A DNA stretch of 64,000 nt, taken from NCBI GenBank assembly GCA_018267575.1, contig JAFDYF010000069.1, forward strand, positions 124,001-188,000. Reading direction: 5' to 3'. The stretch comes from Bacteroidota bacterium. Its GTDB lineage: Bacteria; Bacteroidota; Bacteroidia; Chitinophagales; Chitinophagaceae. A program made the position numbers and the translations under genes. The notes below the pieces were generated by a model that worked only from the letters and a program-made list of their open reading frames with translations, had not been told where the DNA came from and made no database searches. Each line of letters begins with the position of its first letter. Position 1 is the stretch's first letter. This document shows positions 18,054 to 27,590 of the stretch, in pieces.

Positions 18054-19508
18054 ATGAAAAAGAAAATTGCATTTAATTCTTCGCGAAGAGATTTTTTAAA
18101 AAATTCATCATGGGCTACGGCTGGTTTTTTTATTGTGCCTAGGCATGTGCTAGGCAGAGGCTTTACGGCACCAAGCGATAAACTGATTATTGCAGGCATA
18201 GGGGCTGGCGGAAAAGGAGAGAGTGACCTCAGGTATTTTAGTGAGAGCGGAAAAGCGGAGATAGCCTATCTCTGCGATGTGGATGATCGCCAAATAACAG
18301 CATCCGTTAAGCGGTTCCCCAAAGCAAAACGTTATAAAGATTTTAGGCAAATGCTTGCCAAGGAAGCCAAGCATATTGATGCCGTTTCTGTATCCATACC
18401 AGACCATTCACATGCAGTGGCTGCTATGGCCGCCATGCAGTTGAACAAGCACGTATATGTGCAAAAACCTTTGACGCATGATATTTATGAAGCTCGCATG
18501 CTCACCCAAGCGGCTCACCGATATAAGGTAGTTACACAAATGGGCAATCAGGGCGCTTCCGGTGACGGAGTACGGCAATTGCAGGAATGGTATGCAGCAG
18601 GTATCATTGGCGATGTTCATACTATTTATTGTTTCACGGATAGGCCTATCTGGCCACAGGGTGTACCTCGTCCAACTACTTCATCTCCCATCCCTGCCGG
18701 ATTGGATTATGACCTTTGGTTGGGAACAGCTCCCCAAAAAGATTATTTTGATGGGGTACTTCCGTTCAACTGGCGTGGTTGGTGGGATTACGGTACAGGA
18801 GCATTGGGCGATATGGCCTGCCATATTATGGCACCGGCATTTGCCGTTGCAAGTTTAGGCTATCCCATTTCTGCAGAATGTAGCGTGGCTACAAAATATA
18901 TCACTAACTGGAACCGCGCCTACTATCCTGAAAGTGGTCCCATTGCTTCTCATATCACCCTCGTGTTTAAAGGCGAGAATGGTAAACCAGATGTTGAGCT
19001 TCATTGGATGGACGGTGGTATCCAGCCTACAAGACCTGTTGAGCTTGGTCCGAATGAAGTGTTTGGTGATGGAGGAAATGGCACCTATTTTATTGGCACC
19101 AAGGGGAACATGATGTGCGGAACTTATGGTATTAACCCCCAGTTGTTGCCAACTTCACGTACTGCGGAAACAAAGGTTCCTCAGACTATTGCTCGTGTGC
19201 CAGGTGGTGACGAAGGCCACTATGCAGCATGGGTGGAAGCCGCTATTGCAGGTTATGGCAGCGATAAAGCAAAAAACCTGAGTTCCAATTTTGATATTGC
19301 CGGACCACTCACTGAGAGCGTTCTGATGGGCAACTTGGCTATCCGCAGCAATGACATTCAAAAGAAAAATGCAAAAGGGGATATCGAATACCCAGGCCGT
19401 CATATCAAACTATTATGGGATGGTGCAAATATGAAGATCACCAACTTTGATGATGCCAATCAGTTTGTGAAAAGAACATACAGAGATGGCTGGAGCCTCG
19501 GTGTATAA
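18054..19508 (+). CDS. Tat-exported Gfo/Idh/MocA-family oxidoreductase (copy 1)
   Basis: 484 aa. The N-terminus carries a Tat signal (SRRDFLKNS at about 9-17, then a hydrophobic stretch ATAGFFIVP), so it is probably folded with NAD(P) and exported. The Rossmann domain reads LIIAGIGAGGKGESDL and YLCDVDDRQ; the family EKP motif appears as VQKP. The C-terminal substrate domain has GTGALGDMACHIM with its conserved Asp and His. Family members oxidise or isomerise sugar hydroxyls; several secreted Bacteroidota members act on glycoside C3. The substrate here is unknown. A close paralogue lies at 20166-21581, so this is a tandem duplication. Confidence 0.92.
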   Translation: MKKKIAFNSSRRDFLKNSSWATAGFFIVPRHVLGRGFTAPSDKLIIAGIGAGGKGESDLRYFSESGKAEIAYLCDVDDRQITASVKRFPKAKRYKDFRQMLAKEAKHIDAVSVSIPDHSHAVAAMAAMQLNKHVYVQKPLTHDIYEARMLTQAAHRYKVVTQMGNQGASGDGVRQLQEWYAAGIIGDVHTIYCFTDRPIWPQGVPRPTTSSPIPAGLDYDLWLGTAPQKDYFDGVLPFNWRGWWDYGTGALGDMACHIMAPAFAVASLGYPISAECSVATKYITNWNRAYYPESGPIASHITLVFKGENGKPDVELHWMDGGIQPTRPVELGPNEVFGDGGNGTYFIGTKGNMMCGTYGINPQLLPTSRTAETKVPQTIARVPGGDEGHYAAWVEAAIAGYGSDKAKNLSSNFDIAGPLTESVLMGNLAIRSNDIQKKNAKGDIEYPGRHIKLLWDGANMKITNFDDANQFVKRTYRDGWSLGV

Positions 19509-19603
19509 ATGACTATGTGAATGAAATTATAAGCATTGAATAATTATCTGGAATGGTAATTATTCAGTGCTTTTGTTTTTCATTTGTATAAACTTTTCAA
19601 GAA

Positions 19604-19993
19604 ATGCAAAGGCCAACCAACAAACCAATCATTGAGGGCGAAATAGCAGACTACTATTTTGAGGATAACGGCATTTTGGTATCGCTTTCAAAAACCCCAA
19701 AAAGAACTGTTGAGAACATTAGTAGGAATGTAGCTTTGGTAAAAAAGATTACGGGCAACAAATCGGTGCCATTGTTGATTTATTTGTGCAAATCGCCTGT
19801 GCCCGATAAGGCCACACAAAAATTTTCGACTGAGCAGTTGCCGCAAATTTATAAGGCAATGGCCATGGTCTCCAAACCGGGGCTAGCAGCTTTTATTATG
19901 AAACTGCTTTTCAAATTCCGGAAGCCTCCCATTCCCATGAAAAGCTTTACGGATGATAATGAAGCAAAGGAATGGCTGAAACAATATATTTAG
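19604..19993 (+). CDS. Small STAS/SpoIIAA-like domain protein (DUF7793-like)
   Basis: 129 aa, cytoplasmic, no signal or helix. Alternating strands and helices (GILVSLSKTPKRTVENI, VPLLIYLCKSPVPDKATQKF, a C-terminal SFTDDNEAKEWLKQYI) fit the SpoIIAA/STAS-like group of small stand-alone proteins in Bacteroidota; the DDxEAxxWLxxY ending is typical. No function is known to me. It stands between the two Gfo/Idh/MocA paralogues, so the duplication either straddled it or it was inserted later. Confidence 0.6.
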   Translation: MQRPTNKPIIEGEIADYYFEDNGILVSLSKTPKRTVENISRNVALVKKITGNKSVPLLIYLCKSPVPDKATQKFSTEQLPQIYKAMAMVSKPGLAAFIMKLLFKFRKPPIPMKSFTDDNEAKEWLKQYI

Positions 19994-20009
19994 ATTGGGA
20001 ACCTAAAGG

Positions 20010-20074
20010 GATTGATAAGTTGATACAGATACATTGACAAACGTTTCAACTTTTCAACATATCAACTCTTCAAC
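20010..20074. repeat. Octamer-period array with inverted arms
   Basis: Left arm: two 8-nt units gattgata and agttgata (20010-20025). Right arm in the opposite sense: gtttcaac, ttttcaac, atatcaac, tcttcaac (20043-20074), each the reverse complement of a gttgaNNN-type unit. The arms can pair imperfectly. It lies between the DUF7793-like gene and the second oxidoreductase gene; the octamer is the same type as at 47877 and 53110. Confidence 0.75.
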
Positions 20075-20165
20075 ATCCCCGAACATGTAAATTTATTTTC
20101 CCGGCCATTATCTTTTGTATAAATTACTGCATCAAATTTTATAATCTTAAATGGTTACATGCGTT

Positions 20166-21581
20166 ATGAAAAAATCAAAGACAGCACCATCATCCCGTAG
20201 AGAATTTCTTCGTAATTCATCCTTAGCGGCCGCCGGTTTTTATATTATTCCCAGACATGTGCTGGGTAGGGGCTTTGTTGCACCCAGCGACAAACTCGTG
20301 ATTGCCGGTATTGGTGCGGGTGGTAAGGGTAAGGGTGACCTTAAAAATTTCTTTGATAGTGGCAAGGTGGAGATTGGCTATCTCTGCGATGTGGATGATC
20401 GACAAGCCGTGGATTCAGTAAAGCGTTTCCCCAAAGCAAAATATTATAAAGATTTCCGTGAAATGCTGCGGAAGGAACACAAACATATCGATGCAGTTTC
20501 CGTTTCCGTTCCTGATAATGTACATGCAGTGGCCGCCATGGCCGCTATACAGTTGGGCAAACATGTGTATGTACAAAAACCCATGACCCATGATATTTAT
20601 GAAGCCCGCACTCTAACGGAGATGGCTATGCGATATAAAGTAGTAACCCAGATGGGCAATCAGGGCGCCAGCAGCGATGGTGTGCGCCAAATGCAGGAAT
20701 GGTACAATGCGGGGATTATTGGTCATGCACATAAAATAACCGTTTGGACAAATCGGCCAGTATGGCCACAGGGTATGGGCAGACCTACCAGTAAGGACGA
20801 AATTCCTGCCGAACTCAATTGGGACTTATGGCTAGGCCCTGCACAATTTGAAGAATATCATAAGGAATATGTGCCATTTAGCTGGCGTGGTTTCTGGGCT
20901 TTTGGTACGGGAGCATTGGGTGATATGGGCTGCCATCTGATTGATCCGGCGTTTAAAACCGTTGGTCTGGGTTATCCTTCTGAAGTAGAATGTAGCGAAG
21001 GAACGATTTATGAAAAAATGTGGACCCCGGCTTATTATCCCGAGAGTTGTCCGGCCTCCTCTTCGGTGATATTAAAATTTCCCGGTGTTGATGGTTTCCC
21101 TGATGTAAAACTGCATTGGTTGGATGGGGGAATGGTTCCTGAAAGACCAGAAGAATTGGGGCCCGATGAGAAGATGGGTGGCGATGATGGGGGCGGTGTG
21201 ATTATTGAAGGCAGTAAAGGAAAGATGATGTGTGGTACTTATGGCAGTAGCCCTACTTTGCTGCCCACTTCACGCACCAAGGAAGTAAATGTGCCCAAGA
21301 CATTGGCACGTGTTCCCGAAGGCCATTATGTGCAATGGGTAAATGCATGCATAGCGGGTTATGGCAAAAACGAACTGAGCTCTCCTTTTGAATATGCAGG
21401 GCCACTTACAGAAACCATCCTGATGGGTAACTTGGCGTTGAGGGCATTTAACATTAAAAGTAGTGATGGCAAAAGTTTCCCGGGTAGAAAAAAATTGCTT
21501 TGGGATCCCGTGAATATGAAGATCACCAATTTTGATGAGGCCAACCAATTTGTAAAAAGAGAATACAGGCAAGGCTGGTAG
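20166..21581 (+). CDS. Tat-exported Gfo/Idh/MocA-family oxidoreductase (copy 2)
   Basis: 471 aa from ATG 20166; an ATG at 20151 would add MVTCV before MKKSK, and MKKSK matches the start of copy 1 better. Tat motif SRREFLRNS, NAD-binding VIAGIGAGGKG, VQKP motif and GTGALGDMGCHLIDPA as in the paralogue at 18054. The two align along their whole length without obvious large gaps. Differences cluster in likely substrate loops, e.g. IPDHSH versus VPDNVH and the GMGRPTSKDEIPA segment, so they may act on different sugars or in sequence. The next gene on this strand is GH2. Confidence 0.92.
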   Translation: MKKSKTAPSSRREFLRNSSLAAAGFYIIPRHVLGRGFVAPSDKLVIAGIGAGGKGKGDLKNFFDSGKVEIGYLCDVDDRQAVDSVKRFPKAKYYKDFREMLRKEHKHIDAVSVSVPDNVHAVAAMAAIQLGKHVYVQKPMTHDIYEARTLTEMAMRYKVVTQMGNQGASSDGVRQMQEWYNAGIIGHAHKITVWTNRPVWPQGMGRPTSKDEIPAELNWDLWLGPAQFEEYHKEYVPFSWRGFWAFGTGALGDMGCHLIDPAFKTVGLGYPSEVECSEGTIYEKMWTPAYYPESCPASSSVILKFPGVDGFPDVKLHWLDGGMVPERPEELGPDEKMGGDDGGGVIIEGSKGKMMCGTYGSSPTLLPTSRTKEVNVPKTLARVPEGHYVQWVNACIAGYGKNELSSPFEYAGPLTETILMGNLALRAFNIKSSDGKSFPGRKKLLWDPVNMKITNFDEANQFVKREYRQGW

Positions 21582-21626
21582 GGAAACGAAAATCAAGCTA
21601 ACTTATACTTCAAATATCAACCTGTG

Positions 21627-21668
21627 AATGGTCAATGGAGGAAGATTCATTTTTCTTCATTGACCATT
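21627..21668 (+). other. Strong RNA hairpin between oxidoreductase and GH2 genes
   Basis: Perfect 11-bp arms aatggtcaatg (21627-21637) and cattgaccatt (21658-21668), extended inward by seven further pairs on the plus-strand RNA of which three are G-U, leaving a 6-nt loop. No T-run follows, so it is not a standard terminator. The arms contain single units (tggtcaa/ttgacca) of the heptamer repeat family. It lies 45 bp past the oxidoreductase stop. Confidence 0.6.
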
Positions 21669-21792
21669 TGTATTTCCATATAGTTGTGGACTATCATAAT
21701 GCTTGTTTTATTCAAGCCTTTATCGTCATTCCTGTTCACAATCTTATTTGCCGAATAGCTGTTTTGTATAACTTCATATATAAATTAGTGAA

Positions 21793-24231
21793 ATGAGAAT
21801 AATAAAAACTTTGTTTATTCTAGTTATCGTCATGGGGCTTCAGACAGTAGTGGCCCAAACTAGGCATATTGAAGATTTTGATAAGGGTTGGAAGTTTTAT
21901 CTGGGCGATGTTTCAGGTGCAGAGGCGGAAAATTTCTCGGATGATAGCTGGCGCAGCTTAAATGTGCCACATGATTGGAGTATAGAAGGGAAATTTGACC
22001 CAAATAGTCCCGCTACCACCAGTGGTGGCGCACTGACTGGAGGGATAGGTTGGTACAGAAAAACATTTACAGTACCCATCGCTTCAAAAGGGAAAAACCT
22101 GTTTATCGATTTTGATGGGGTTTATATGAACAGTGAAGTATGGTTGAATGGCCATTATCTTGGCAGGCGCCCTTATGGTTATAGTTCCTTCCGTTATGAA
22201 CTGACTCCTTTTCTGAAATATGGAAGCAACAAAAATCTGATAGCGGTGAAAGTGAACAATGCCCCGCAACCCAACTCAAGGTGGTATAGTGGCTCGGGTA
22301 TTTATCGGAATGTGCGATTGGTAACGGTTGGCAATCTGTTTATAGACCATTGGGGCACTTGCATTACAACACCGGTCATATCCCAAAAATCGGCTACAGC
22401 CCATATTGAAACAAAAATAAAAAGCAAGATTGGTTTTCAATTACCCATTTCGGTTAGTACCACTATCTATGGACCTGCAGGAAATGAAATTGCTCATCAA
22501 AAGGGCAGTATAACATCTCATACAGATACTTCTGCAACAATCAATCAGGATTTGAAGATTGCCAATCCGATATTATGGTCTATCGATCACCCCAACCTGT
22601 ATAAATCAGTAACAAGGTTAAGCAGTAATGGAAAAGAAGTGGATGAATACACAACCAATTTTGGTATCCGGTATTTTGAATTTGATGTCGACAAAGGATT
22701 TTCTCTTAATGGACATCATCTTAAAATCAATGGAGTCTGTGATCATCATGATTTAGGCTGTTTGGGTACTGCTATCAATGAAAGGGCTTTGCAACGGCAA
22801 TTAGAAATATTGAAGGCAATGGGCTGCAATGCCATCCGCACTTCACATAACCCACCAGCACCTGAGCTTTTGGATCTTTGCGATCGCATGGGCTTTATTG
22901 TATTGGACGAAGCCTTCGATATGTGGAAGTTGGAGAAAACAAAATACGATTACCATCTCTATTGGGATGAATGGCACAAAAGAGATTTGGAAGATATGGT
23001 ACTCCGTGACAGGAACCATCCTTCGGTAATGATTTGGAGCATCGGCAATGAGATCAATGAAGGATGGAACACAAAAGATACTACCCTCAATAATCCAGGG
23101 GCTAAAATAGCCATCGAACTGGCTGCTATCATACATTCCTTGGACACCGCTAGACCAATCACTTCGGCATTGAATAATCCCAATCCAAGCAATCCCATTT
23201 ATTTTTCTGGAGCCTTGGACCTGGTTGGCTATAATTACGATAATAATAATCTGGCCAATTTCCATAAGCGTTTCCCCGGGAAAAAATTTCTGGGCACCGA
23301 AACTGTTTCTGCATTGGAAACAAGGGGGCATTATGATATTTATCTACCCTCCGATAGCATTCGTCGTTGGCCAATCTCATGGGATAAGCCTTTTACATCG
23401 GGCAATCCCGACTTCACCGTAAGTGCTTATGATCAAGTATCAACTCCTTGGGGATCCACCCATGAAGAGGCTTGGAAGGTTTTCAAAAAATATGATTTCC
23501 TTTCTGGCCAGTTTATCTGGACGGGCTTCGATTATATTGGAGAGCCAACCCCTTACCCTTGGCCTGCCCGCAGTTCTTATTTTGGCATTATTGATTTGGC
23601 CGGTTTTCCCAAGGATGTATATTATATGTACCAAAGTGAGTGGACAGATAAAGCAGTGCTGCATGTTTTTCCGCATTGGAACTGGAAGTTGGGCGACACG
23701 GTCGATGTCTGGGCGTATTATAACCATGCCGACGAAGTAGAACTGTATTTGAATGGAAAATCGTTGGGAACTAGGAGCAAATCCGGTGATGACCTGCATG
23801 TAAAATGGCGAGTGCCTTTTGAGCCGGGAACTTTGAAAGCCATATCCAGAAAAAATGGACAAACAGTTTTGACTCAAGAAATCAAAACGGCAGGAAAGCC
23901 CGCAAAAATAATATTGATTGCAGATAGAAAAAATATCAAAGCCGATGCAAAAGATCTGTCATTTGTGACCGTGAAAATAGTGGATGCAAATGGGGCGATG
24001 GTACCAGATGCCAATAACCATGTGCAATTCAATATCACAGACAATGGCTCTATCGTGGGGGTTGATAATGGTAGTGAAACCAGTATGGAATCCTTCAAGG
24101 CTCACGAAAGGAATGCTTTCAATGGTTTGGCCTTGGTTGTGGTGCAATCAAAAGAAAAAACAGGTAATATTATATTAACGGCCAGTTCACCCGGTTTGGA
24201 ATCTGCTAGGTTACGGATCACCGTTAAATAA
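21793..24231 (+). CDS. Glycoside hydrolase family 2 protein (beta-galactosidase-like)
   Basis: 812 aa with a signal peptide (about 1-21, ending VVAQ), so exported. Domains in order: GH2 jelly-roll sugar-binding (SWRSLNVPHDWSIEG, GIGWYRKTF, SRWYSGSGIYRNVRL), immunoglobulin-like, and TIM barrel with acid/base Glu420 in WSIGNEINEG and nucleophile Glu503 in FLGTETVS. C-terminal DUF4982-like and further Ig-like domains follow. This architecture is common for beta-galactosidases and related beta-glycosidases of Bacteroidota; beta-glucuronidase or beta-mannosidase is less likely. It sits between the Gfo/Idh/MocA pair and altronate dehydratase, which suggests glycan breakdown. Confidence 0.93.
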   Translation: MRIIKTLFILVIVMGLQTVVAQTRHIEDFDKGWKFYLGDVSGAEAENFSDDSWRSLNVPHDWSIEGKFDPNSPATTSGGALTGGIGWYRKTFTVPIASKGKNLFIDFDGVYMNSEVWLNGHYLGRRPYGYSSFRYELTPFLKYGSNKNLIAVKVNNAPQPNSRWYSGSGIYRNVRLVTVGNLFIDHWGTCITTPVISQKSATAHIETKIKSKIGFQLPISVSTTIYGPAGNEIAHQKGSITSHTDTSATINQDLKIANPILWSIDHPNLYKSVTRLSSNGKEVDEYTTNFGIRYFEFDVDKGFSLNGHHLKINGVCDHHDLGCLGTAINERALQRQLEILKAMGCNAIRTSHNPPAPELLDLCDRMGFIVLDEAFDMWKLEKTKYDYHLYWDEWHKRDLEDMVLRDRNHPSVMIWSIGNEINEGWNTKDTTLNNPGAKIAIELAAIIHSLDTARPITSALNNPNPSNPIYFSGALDLVGYNYDNNNLANFHKRFPGKKFLGTETVSALETRGHYDIYLPSDSIRRWPISWDKPFTSGNPDFTVSAYDQVSTPWGSTHEEAWKVFKKYDFLSGQFIWTGFDYIGEPTPYPWPARSSYFGIIDLAGFPKDVYYMYQSEWTDKAVLHVFPHWNWKLGDTVDVWAYYNHADEVELYLNGKSLGTRSKSGDDLHVKWRVPFEPGTLKAISRKNGQTVLTQEIKTAGKPAKIILIADRKNIKADAKDLSFVTVKIVDANGAMVPDANNHVQFNITDNGSIVGVDNGSETSMESFKAHERNAFNGLALVVVQSKEKTGNIILTASSPGLESARLRITVK

Positions 24232-24298
24232 TATGATTGGATAGCCCCAAAATAAATTTTTTTAAAAATGAGGTATCGGTATTTATCAAATTAAACAA

Positions 24299-24334
24299 TT
24301 TGGGAAGCCCTTACACGAAATTGCCATAAATTTG
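24299..24334 (+). promoter_or_regulatory. Possible Bacteroidota promoter for the altronate dehydratase gene
   Basis: TTTG at 24299-24302 and an exact -7 box TAaaTTTG at 24327-24334. The 24-bp spacing is slightly long. Start codon at 24353, so the leader would be short. Confidence 0.35.
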
Positions 24335-24352
24335 GAAATAAATTTCTCCTAA

Positions 24353-26008
24353 ATGACCAACCAAACATTACTGATTCACCCTTTGGATAATATAGAGGTG
24401 GCGCTTTCCAATTTGAAGAAGGACACATTGATAAAAAACGGGCATGGTGAATTCACTTTAAAAGACAATATTTCAGCCAAACATAAATTTGCGATTACGG
24501 ATATCCAAGAGGGTGGGGATGTCATGATGTACGGTGTGTTGGTCGGGAAAGCTACCAAATTTATACCTCAGGGTGGTTTGGTCAGTACCGATAATGTAAA
24601 GCATGCCTCCAATAATTATCGTTTGGGTGAAAGAAAAACGGCTTGGCACAAACCCGATATTTCAAAATGGAAGGATAAAACCTTTATGGGTTTTCATCGG
24701 GCTGATGGTTCGGTGGGCACTTCCAATCATTGGTTGGTAATACCGATGGTGTTTTGTGAAAATAAAAATGTGGATGTGCTGGAAGATGCGTTCATGAAAG
24801 CATTGGGCTATCAACCCAAGCAATCCCCCTATCAATCTTTTGTGGAGCAGTTGGTGAAGATGCATGATGCAGCCAAAGGTCCAGAAGACATTTTGTCCGC
24901 AACATTGAATTTGGATCAGGTGCAGGCAAAGCCCAATAAAATTTTTCCGAATATCGACGGCATCAAATTCCTGAACCATACTTTAGGTTGCGGTGGCACC
25001 CGTGCCGATGCACAGGCATTATGTGGTTTATTGGCGGGTTATATCACACATCCCAATACGGCTGGTGCAACAGTGTTGAGTTTGGGTTGCCAGAACGCAC
25101 AGGTTGGTCTGCTGCATGATGAAATTAAAAAGCGTGATAAAAATTTTTCCAAGCCTTTATTTATTTTGGAACAACAGCAGATTGGCAACGAACAAAAAAT
25201 GCTAGAGGAAGCCATCAAAAGAACTTTTGCAGGTTTGCTCGCGGCAAATGAGAACAAACGCCAACCAGCACCGCTCAGTAAACTTTGCATTGGCTTGGAA
25301 TGTGGTGGCTCCGATGGTTTTTCTGGCATCTCTGCTAATCCGGCTATTGGTTATACTTCTGATATTTTGGTAGCGTTGGGTGGTACCGTAATCCTTTCAG
25401 AATTTCCAGAGCTATGCGGTGTGGAGCAGGAACTCAGCGATCGTTGTGCCGATGTGCCAACCGCAAACCGTTTTATGGAGTTGATGAAAACCTATAACCA
25501 ACGTGCTGAGTCACTCGGTTCCGGTTTTTATGCCAACCCTTCTCCGGGAAATATTCGTGATGGGTTGATTACGGATGCGATCAAAAGTGCAGGTGCTGCA
25601 AAAAAAGGCGGCACTTCCCCTGTAACAGATGTGCTCGATTATCCAGAAAAAGTAACCAAGCCCGGACTTAATTTATTATGCACTCCCGGAAGTGATGTGG
25701 AATCGACCACTGCTGAAGTAGGTTCTGGCGCCACTATTGTATTGTTCACAACTGGTCTTGGCACCCCCACTGGTAATCCTATTACACCTGTTGTAAAACT
25801 CTCCACCAATACGGTTCTTTACGAAAAAATGAAAGACATTATTGATATTGATACCGGTGATATCATCGCCGGTAAGGAAAGTATCGAGCAGTGCGGTGAA
25901 CGGGTGTTGGATTTTGTGATCAAAGTAGCGAGTGGCGAAATAAAAGTGAAGGCCGACCAACAAAAACACGATGATTTTATCCCTTGGAAAAGAGGGATTT
26001 CCTTATAA
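24353..26008 (+). CDS. uxaA: Altronate dehydratase, UxaA family
   Basis: 551 aa, full length. An N-terminal SAF domain (about 1-95; LLIHPLDNIEVALSNL, IQEGGDVMMYGVLVGKA) is followed by the catalytic D-altronate/galactarate dehydratase domain with FMGFHRADGSVGTSNHWLVIP, HTLGCGGT, CIGLECGGSDGFSGISANPAIG and a conserved Cys-rich core that binds iron. It would dehydrate D-altronate to 2-keto-3-deoxygluconate in galacturonate breakdown. UxaC, UxaB, KdgK and KdgA are not in the window. Galactarate dehydratase (GarD) is the main alternative. Confidence 0.88.
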   Translation: MTNQTLLIHPLDNIEVALSNLKKDTLIKNGHGEFTLKDNISAKHKFAITDIQEGGDVMMYGVLVGKATKFIPQGGLVSTDNVKHASNNYRLGERKTAWHKPDISKWKDKTFMGFHRADGSVGTSNHWLVIPMVFCENKNVDVLEDAFMKALGYQPKQSPYQSFVEQLVKMHDAAKGPEDILSATLNLDQVQAKPNKIFPNIDGIKFLNHTLGCGGTRADAQALCGLLAGYITHPNTAGATVLSLGCQNAQVGLLHDEIKKRDKNFSKPLFILEQQQIGNEQKMLEEAIKRTFAGLLAANENKRQPAPLSKLCIGLECGGSDGFSGISANPAIGYTSDILVALGGTVILSEFPELCGVEQELSDRCADVPTANRFMELMKTYNQRAESLGSGFYANPSPGNIRDGLITDAIKSAGAAKKGGTSPVTDVLDYPEKVTKPGLNLLCTPGSDVESTTAEVGSGATIVLFTTGLGTPTGNPITPVVKLSTNTVLYEKMKDIIDIDTGDIIAGKESIEQCGERVLDFVIKVASGEIKVKADQQKHDDFIPWKRGISL

Positions 26009-26013
26009 AATGT

Positions 26014-26048
26014 AAAATTCCAAAGTCTCAAACTTTGGAATTTTTTTT
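26014..26048 (+). terminator. Rho-independent terminator after the altronate dehydratase gene
   Basis: A 12-bp stem aaaattccaaag (26014-26025) / ctttggaatttt (26033-26044) with a 7-nt loop, followed by a continuing T run. It is 6 bp past the stop codon. Confidence 0.9.
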
Positions 26049-26223
26049 AATAGGCATCCTGCTACTATTAAGCATCGTTGTGTCACTCACTTGTACAGCA
26101 GTAATCCTATTCAGCATGATGGCCGAGGTCTGAGGTTTTTCGGAGGTTTCGCTGTGGTGAAATGTTAACGACTCAAGCCATCCTGTAGCATCCTGCTCGG
26201 GCAAGGAAAAATCATTTTCTGCC

Positions 26224-26231
26224 TATATTTG
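26224..26231 (+). promoter_or_regulatory. Possible -7 promoter box for the DUF6786 gene
   Basis: TAtaTTTG matches the TAnnTTTG consensus, 60 bp before the start codon at 26292 and downstream of the terminator at 26014. No clear -33 box is visible. Confidence 0.3.
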
Positions 26232-26291
26232 TTAAAAGGGTTTTCAAAATCTCATAATGAAATCCCTATCTTGTAACCCCAACTGATTGCC

Positions 26292-27533
26292 ATGAAAATA
26301 TTCAACACAAAGACCGCTTGGATCTGCTTGACAGCTTTTGCATTTGCATGCAATAATCCTGAAAACAAAATGCCTTCATCAAAAGATAGTACAACACATA
26401 TTGTAGCAATGAATACCTATGCGCATGACCGTGAATTCCTGAAAGCACATACAAAAAACTTGATTGAGTTGGAGGGCAGCGACCATAATGCCAAAATACT
26501 ATTAAGCGCCGATTACCAAGGTAGGGTAATGACCAGCACTGCAGCGGGCGACAGTGGTGCTAGTTTTGGCTGGATCAATTATAAGCTTATTTCTTCTGGG
26601 GAAAAGAAAAAACAGTTTAATCCCTATGGTGGTGAGGAACGTTTTTGGCTCGGTCCTGAGGGAGGGCAATATTCTTTGTACTTCAAAAAAGGCGACTCTT
26701 TCAATATCGCTCATTGGCAAGTGCCGACCGTGATCGATACTGAAAGCTATGATGTGGTACAGCCCAATCAATCACAAGCCGTTTTTTCAAAAAAAGCATC
26801 CCTGACCAATTATAGCGGCACCGTTTTCGATATTGCTATACAAAGAAAAATTTCCTTGCTGGACAATAAGGCAATGGAGGAAAAATTGAAACTGGTGATT
26901 CCATCCTCGGTCAGTTTGGTGGCATACGAAACGGATAACAGTATCAAAAACATTGGCAATACCGACTGGAAAAAAGAGAATGGTTTAATCTCCATCTGGC
27001 TATTGGGGATGATGACTCCTTCTGATGAAACAAAGGTCATTATACCATTTCTCCCAGAAAAAAATATTCATGACTATATAACGGATAATTATTTTGGTGC
27101 TATATCGGTCGACCGCTTGAAGATCAAGGATAGTTTTCTGATTTTTCAGTGTGATGGAAAATCTAGGGGTAAGATTGGTCTTTCTCCCACCATTGCTAAA
27201 TCCATTGCCGCTAGTTATGATTTTAAACATCACACTCTAAGCCTGATTTTTTTCCCTGTGGATCGTGATGGTTTATATGTGAACTCGAAATGGGAACTTC
27301 AAAAACAACCTTTTAAAGGCGATGTGGTGAACTCTTATAATGATGGGCCTTTGCAGGACGGCACACAGATGGGGCCATTCTATGAAATCGAATCTTCCTC
27401 TTCAGTAAAGGAATTGAAAAAGGGTGAATCGCTTCGTTACTTACAGACCACCTGTCATTTGCAGGGCGATTTCAATGCCTTGAATACTATTGCCAAGCAA
27501 TTGTTGGGAGTGGATTTGGAAACCCTGAAATAA
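26292..27533 (+). CDS. DUF6786-family lipoprotein
   Basis: 413 aa. A short signal with a probable lipobox Cys (TAFAFACNN, Cys about 20) points to a lipid-anchored exported protein. The body is strand-rich and begins with the family pattern DREFLKAHTKNLIELEG, ILLSADYQGRVMTSTA, GEERFWLGPEGGQYSLYF, which suggests a galactose-mutarotase-like beta-sandwich fold; this is my inference. No catalytic role is known. It lies in the sugar catabolism stretch, 57 bp before the FAH-family gene, so the two may be one operon. Confidence 0.78.
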   Translation: MKIFNTKTAWICLTAFAFACNNPENKMPSSKDSTTHIVAMNTYAHDREFLKAHTKNLIELEGSDHNAKILLSADYQGRVMTSTAAGDSGASFGWINYKLISSGEKKKQFNPYGGEERFWLGPEGGQYSLYFKKGDSFNIAHWQVPTVIDTESYDVVQPNQSQAVFSKKASLTNYSGTVFDIAIQRKISLLDNKAMEEKLKLVIPSSVSLVAYETDNSIKNIGNTDWKKENGLISIWLLGMMTPSDETKVIIPFLPEKNIHDYITDNYFGAISVDRLKIKDSFLIFQCDGKSRGKIGLSPTIAKSIAASYDFKHHTLSLIFFPVDRDGLYVNSKWELQKQPFKGDVVNSYNDGPLQDGTQMGPFYEIESSSSVKELKKGESLRYLQTTCHLQGDFNALNTIAKQLLGVDLETLK

Positions 27534-27590
27534 AGGGAGTATTAATATTGGGCTAAAATCTTTTTAAAATATTTAAATCAAAACTAAGAT

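Noticed and set aside
18054..21581. The two oxidoreductase genes as one broken or misassembled duplicate
   Set aside because: Both are full length, each with its own Tat signal and stop, differ at many residues, and are separated by a complete unrelated gene.
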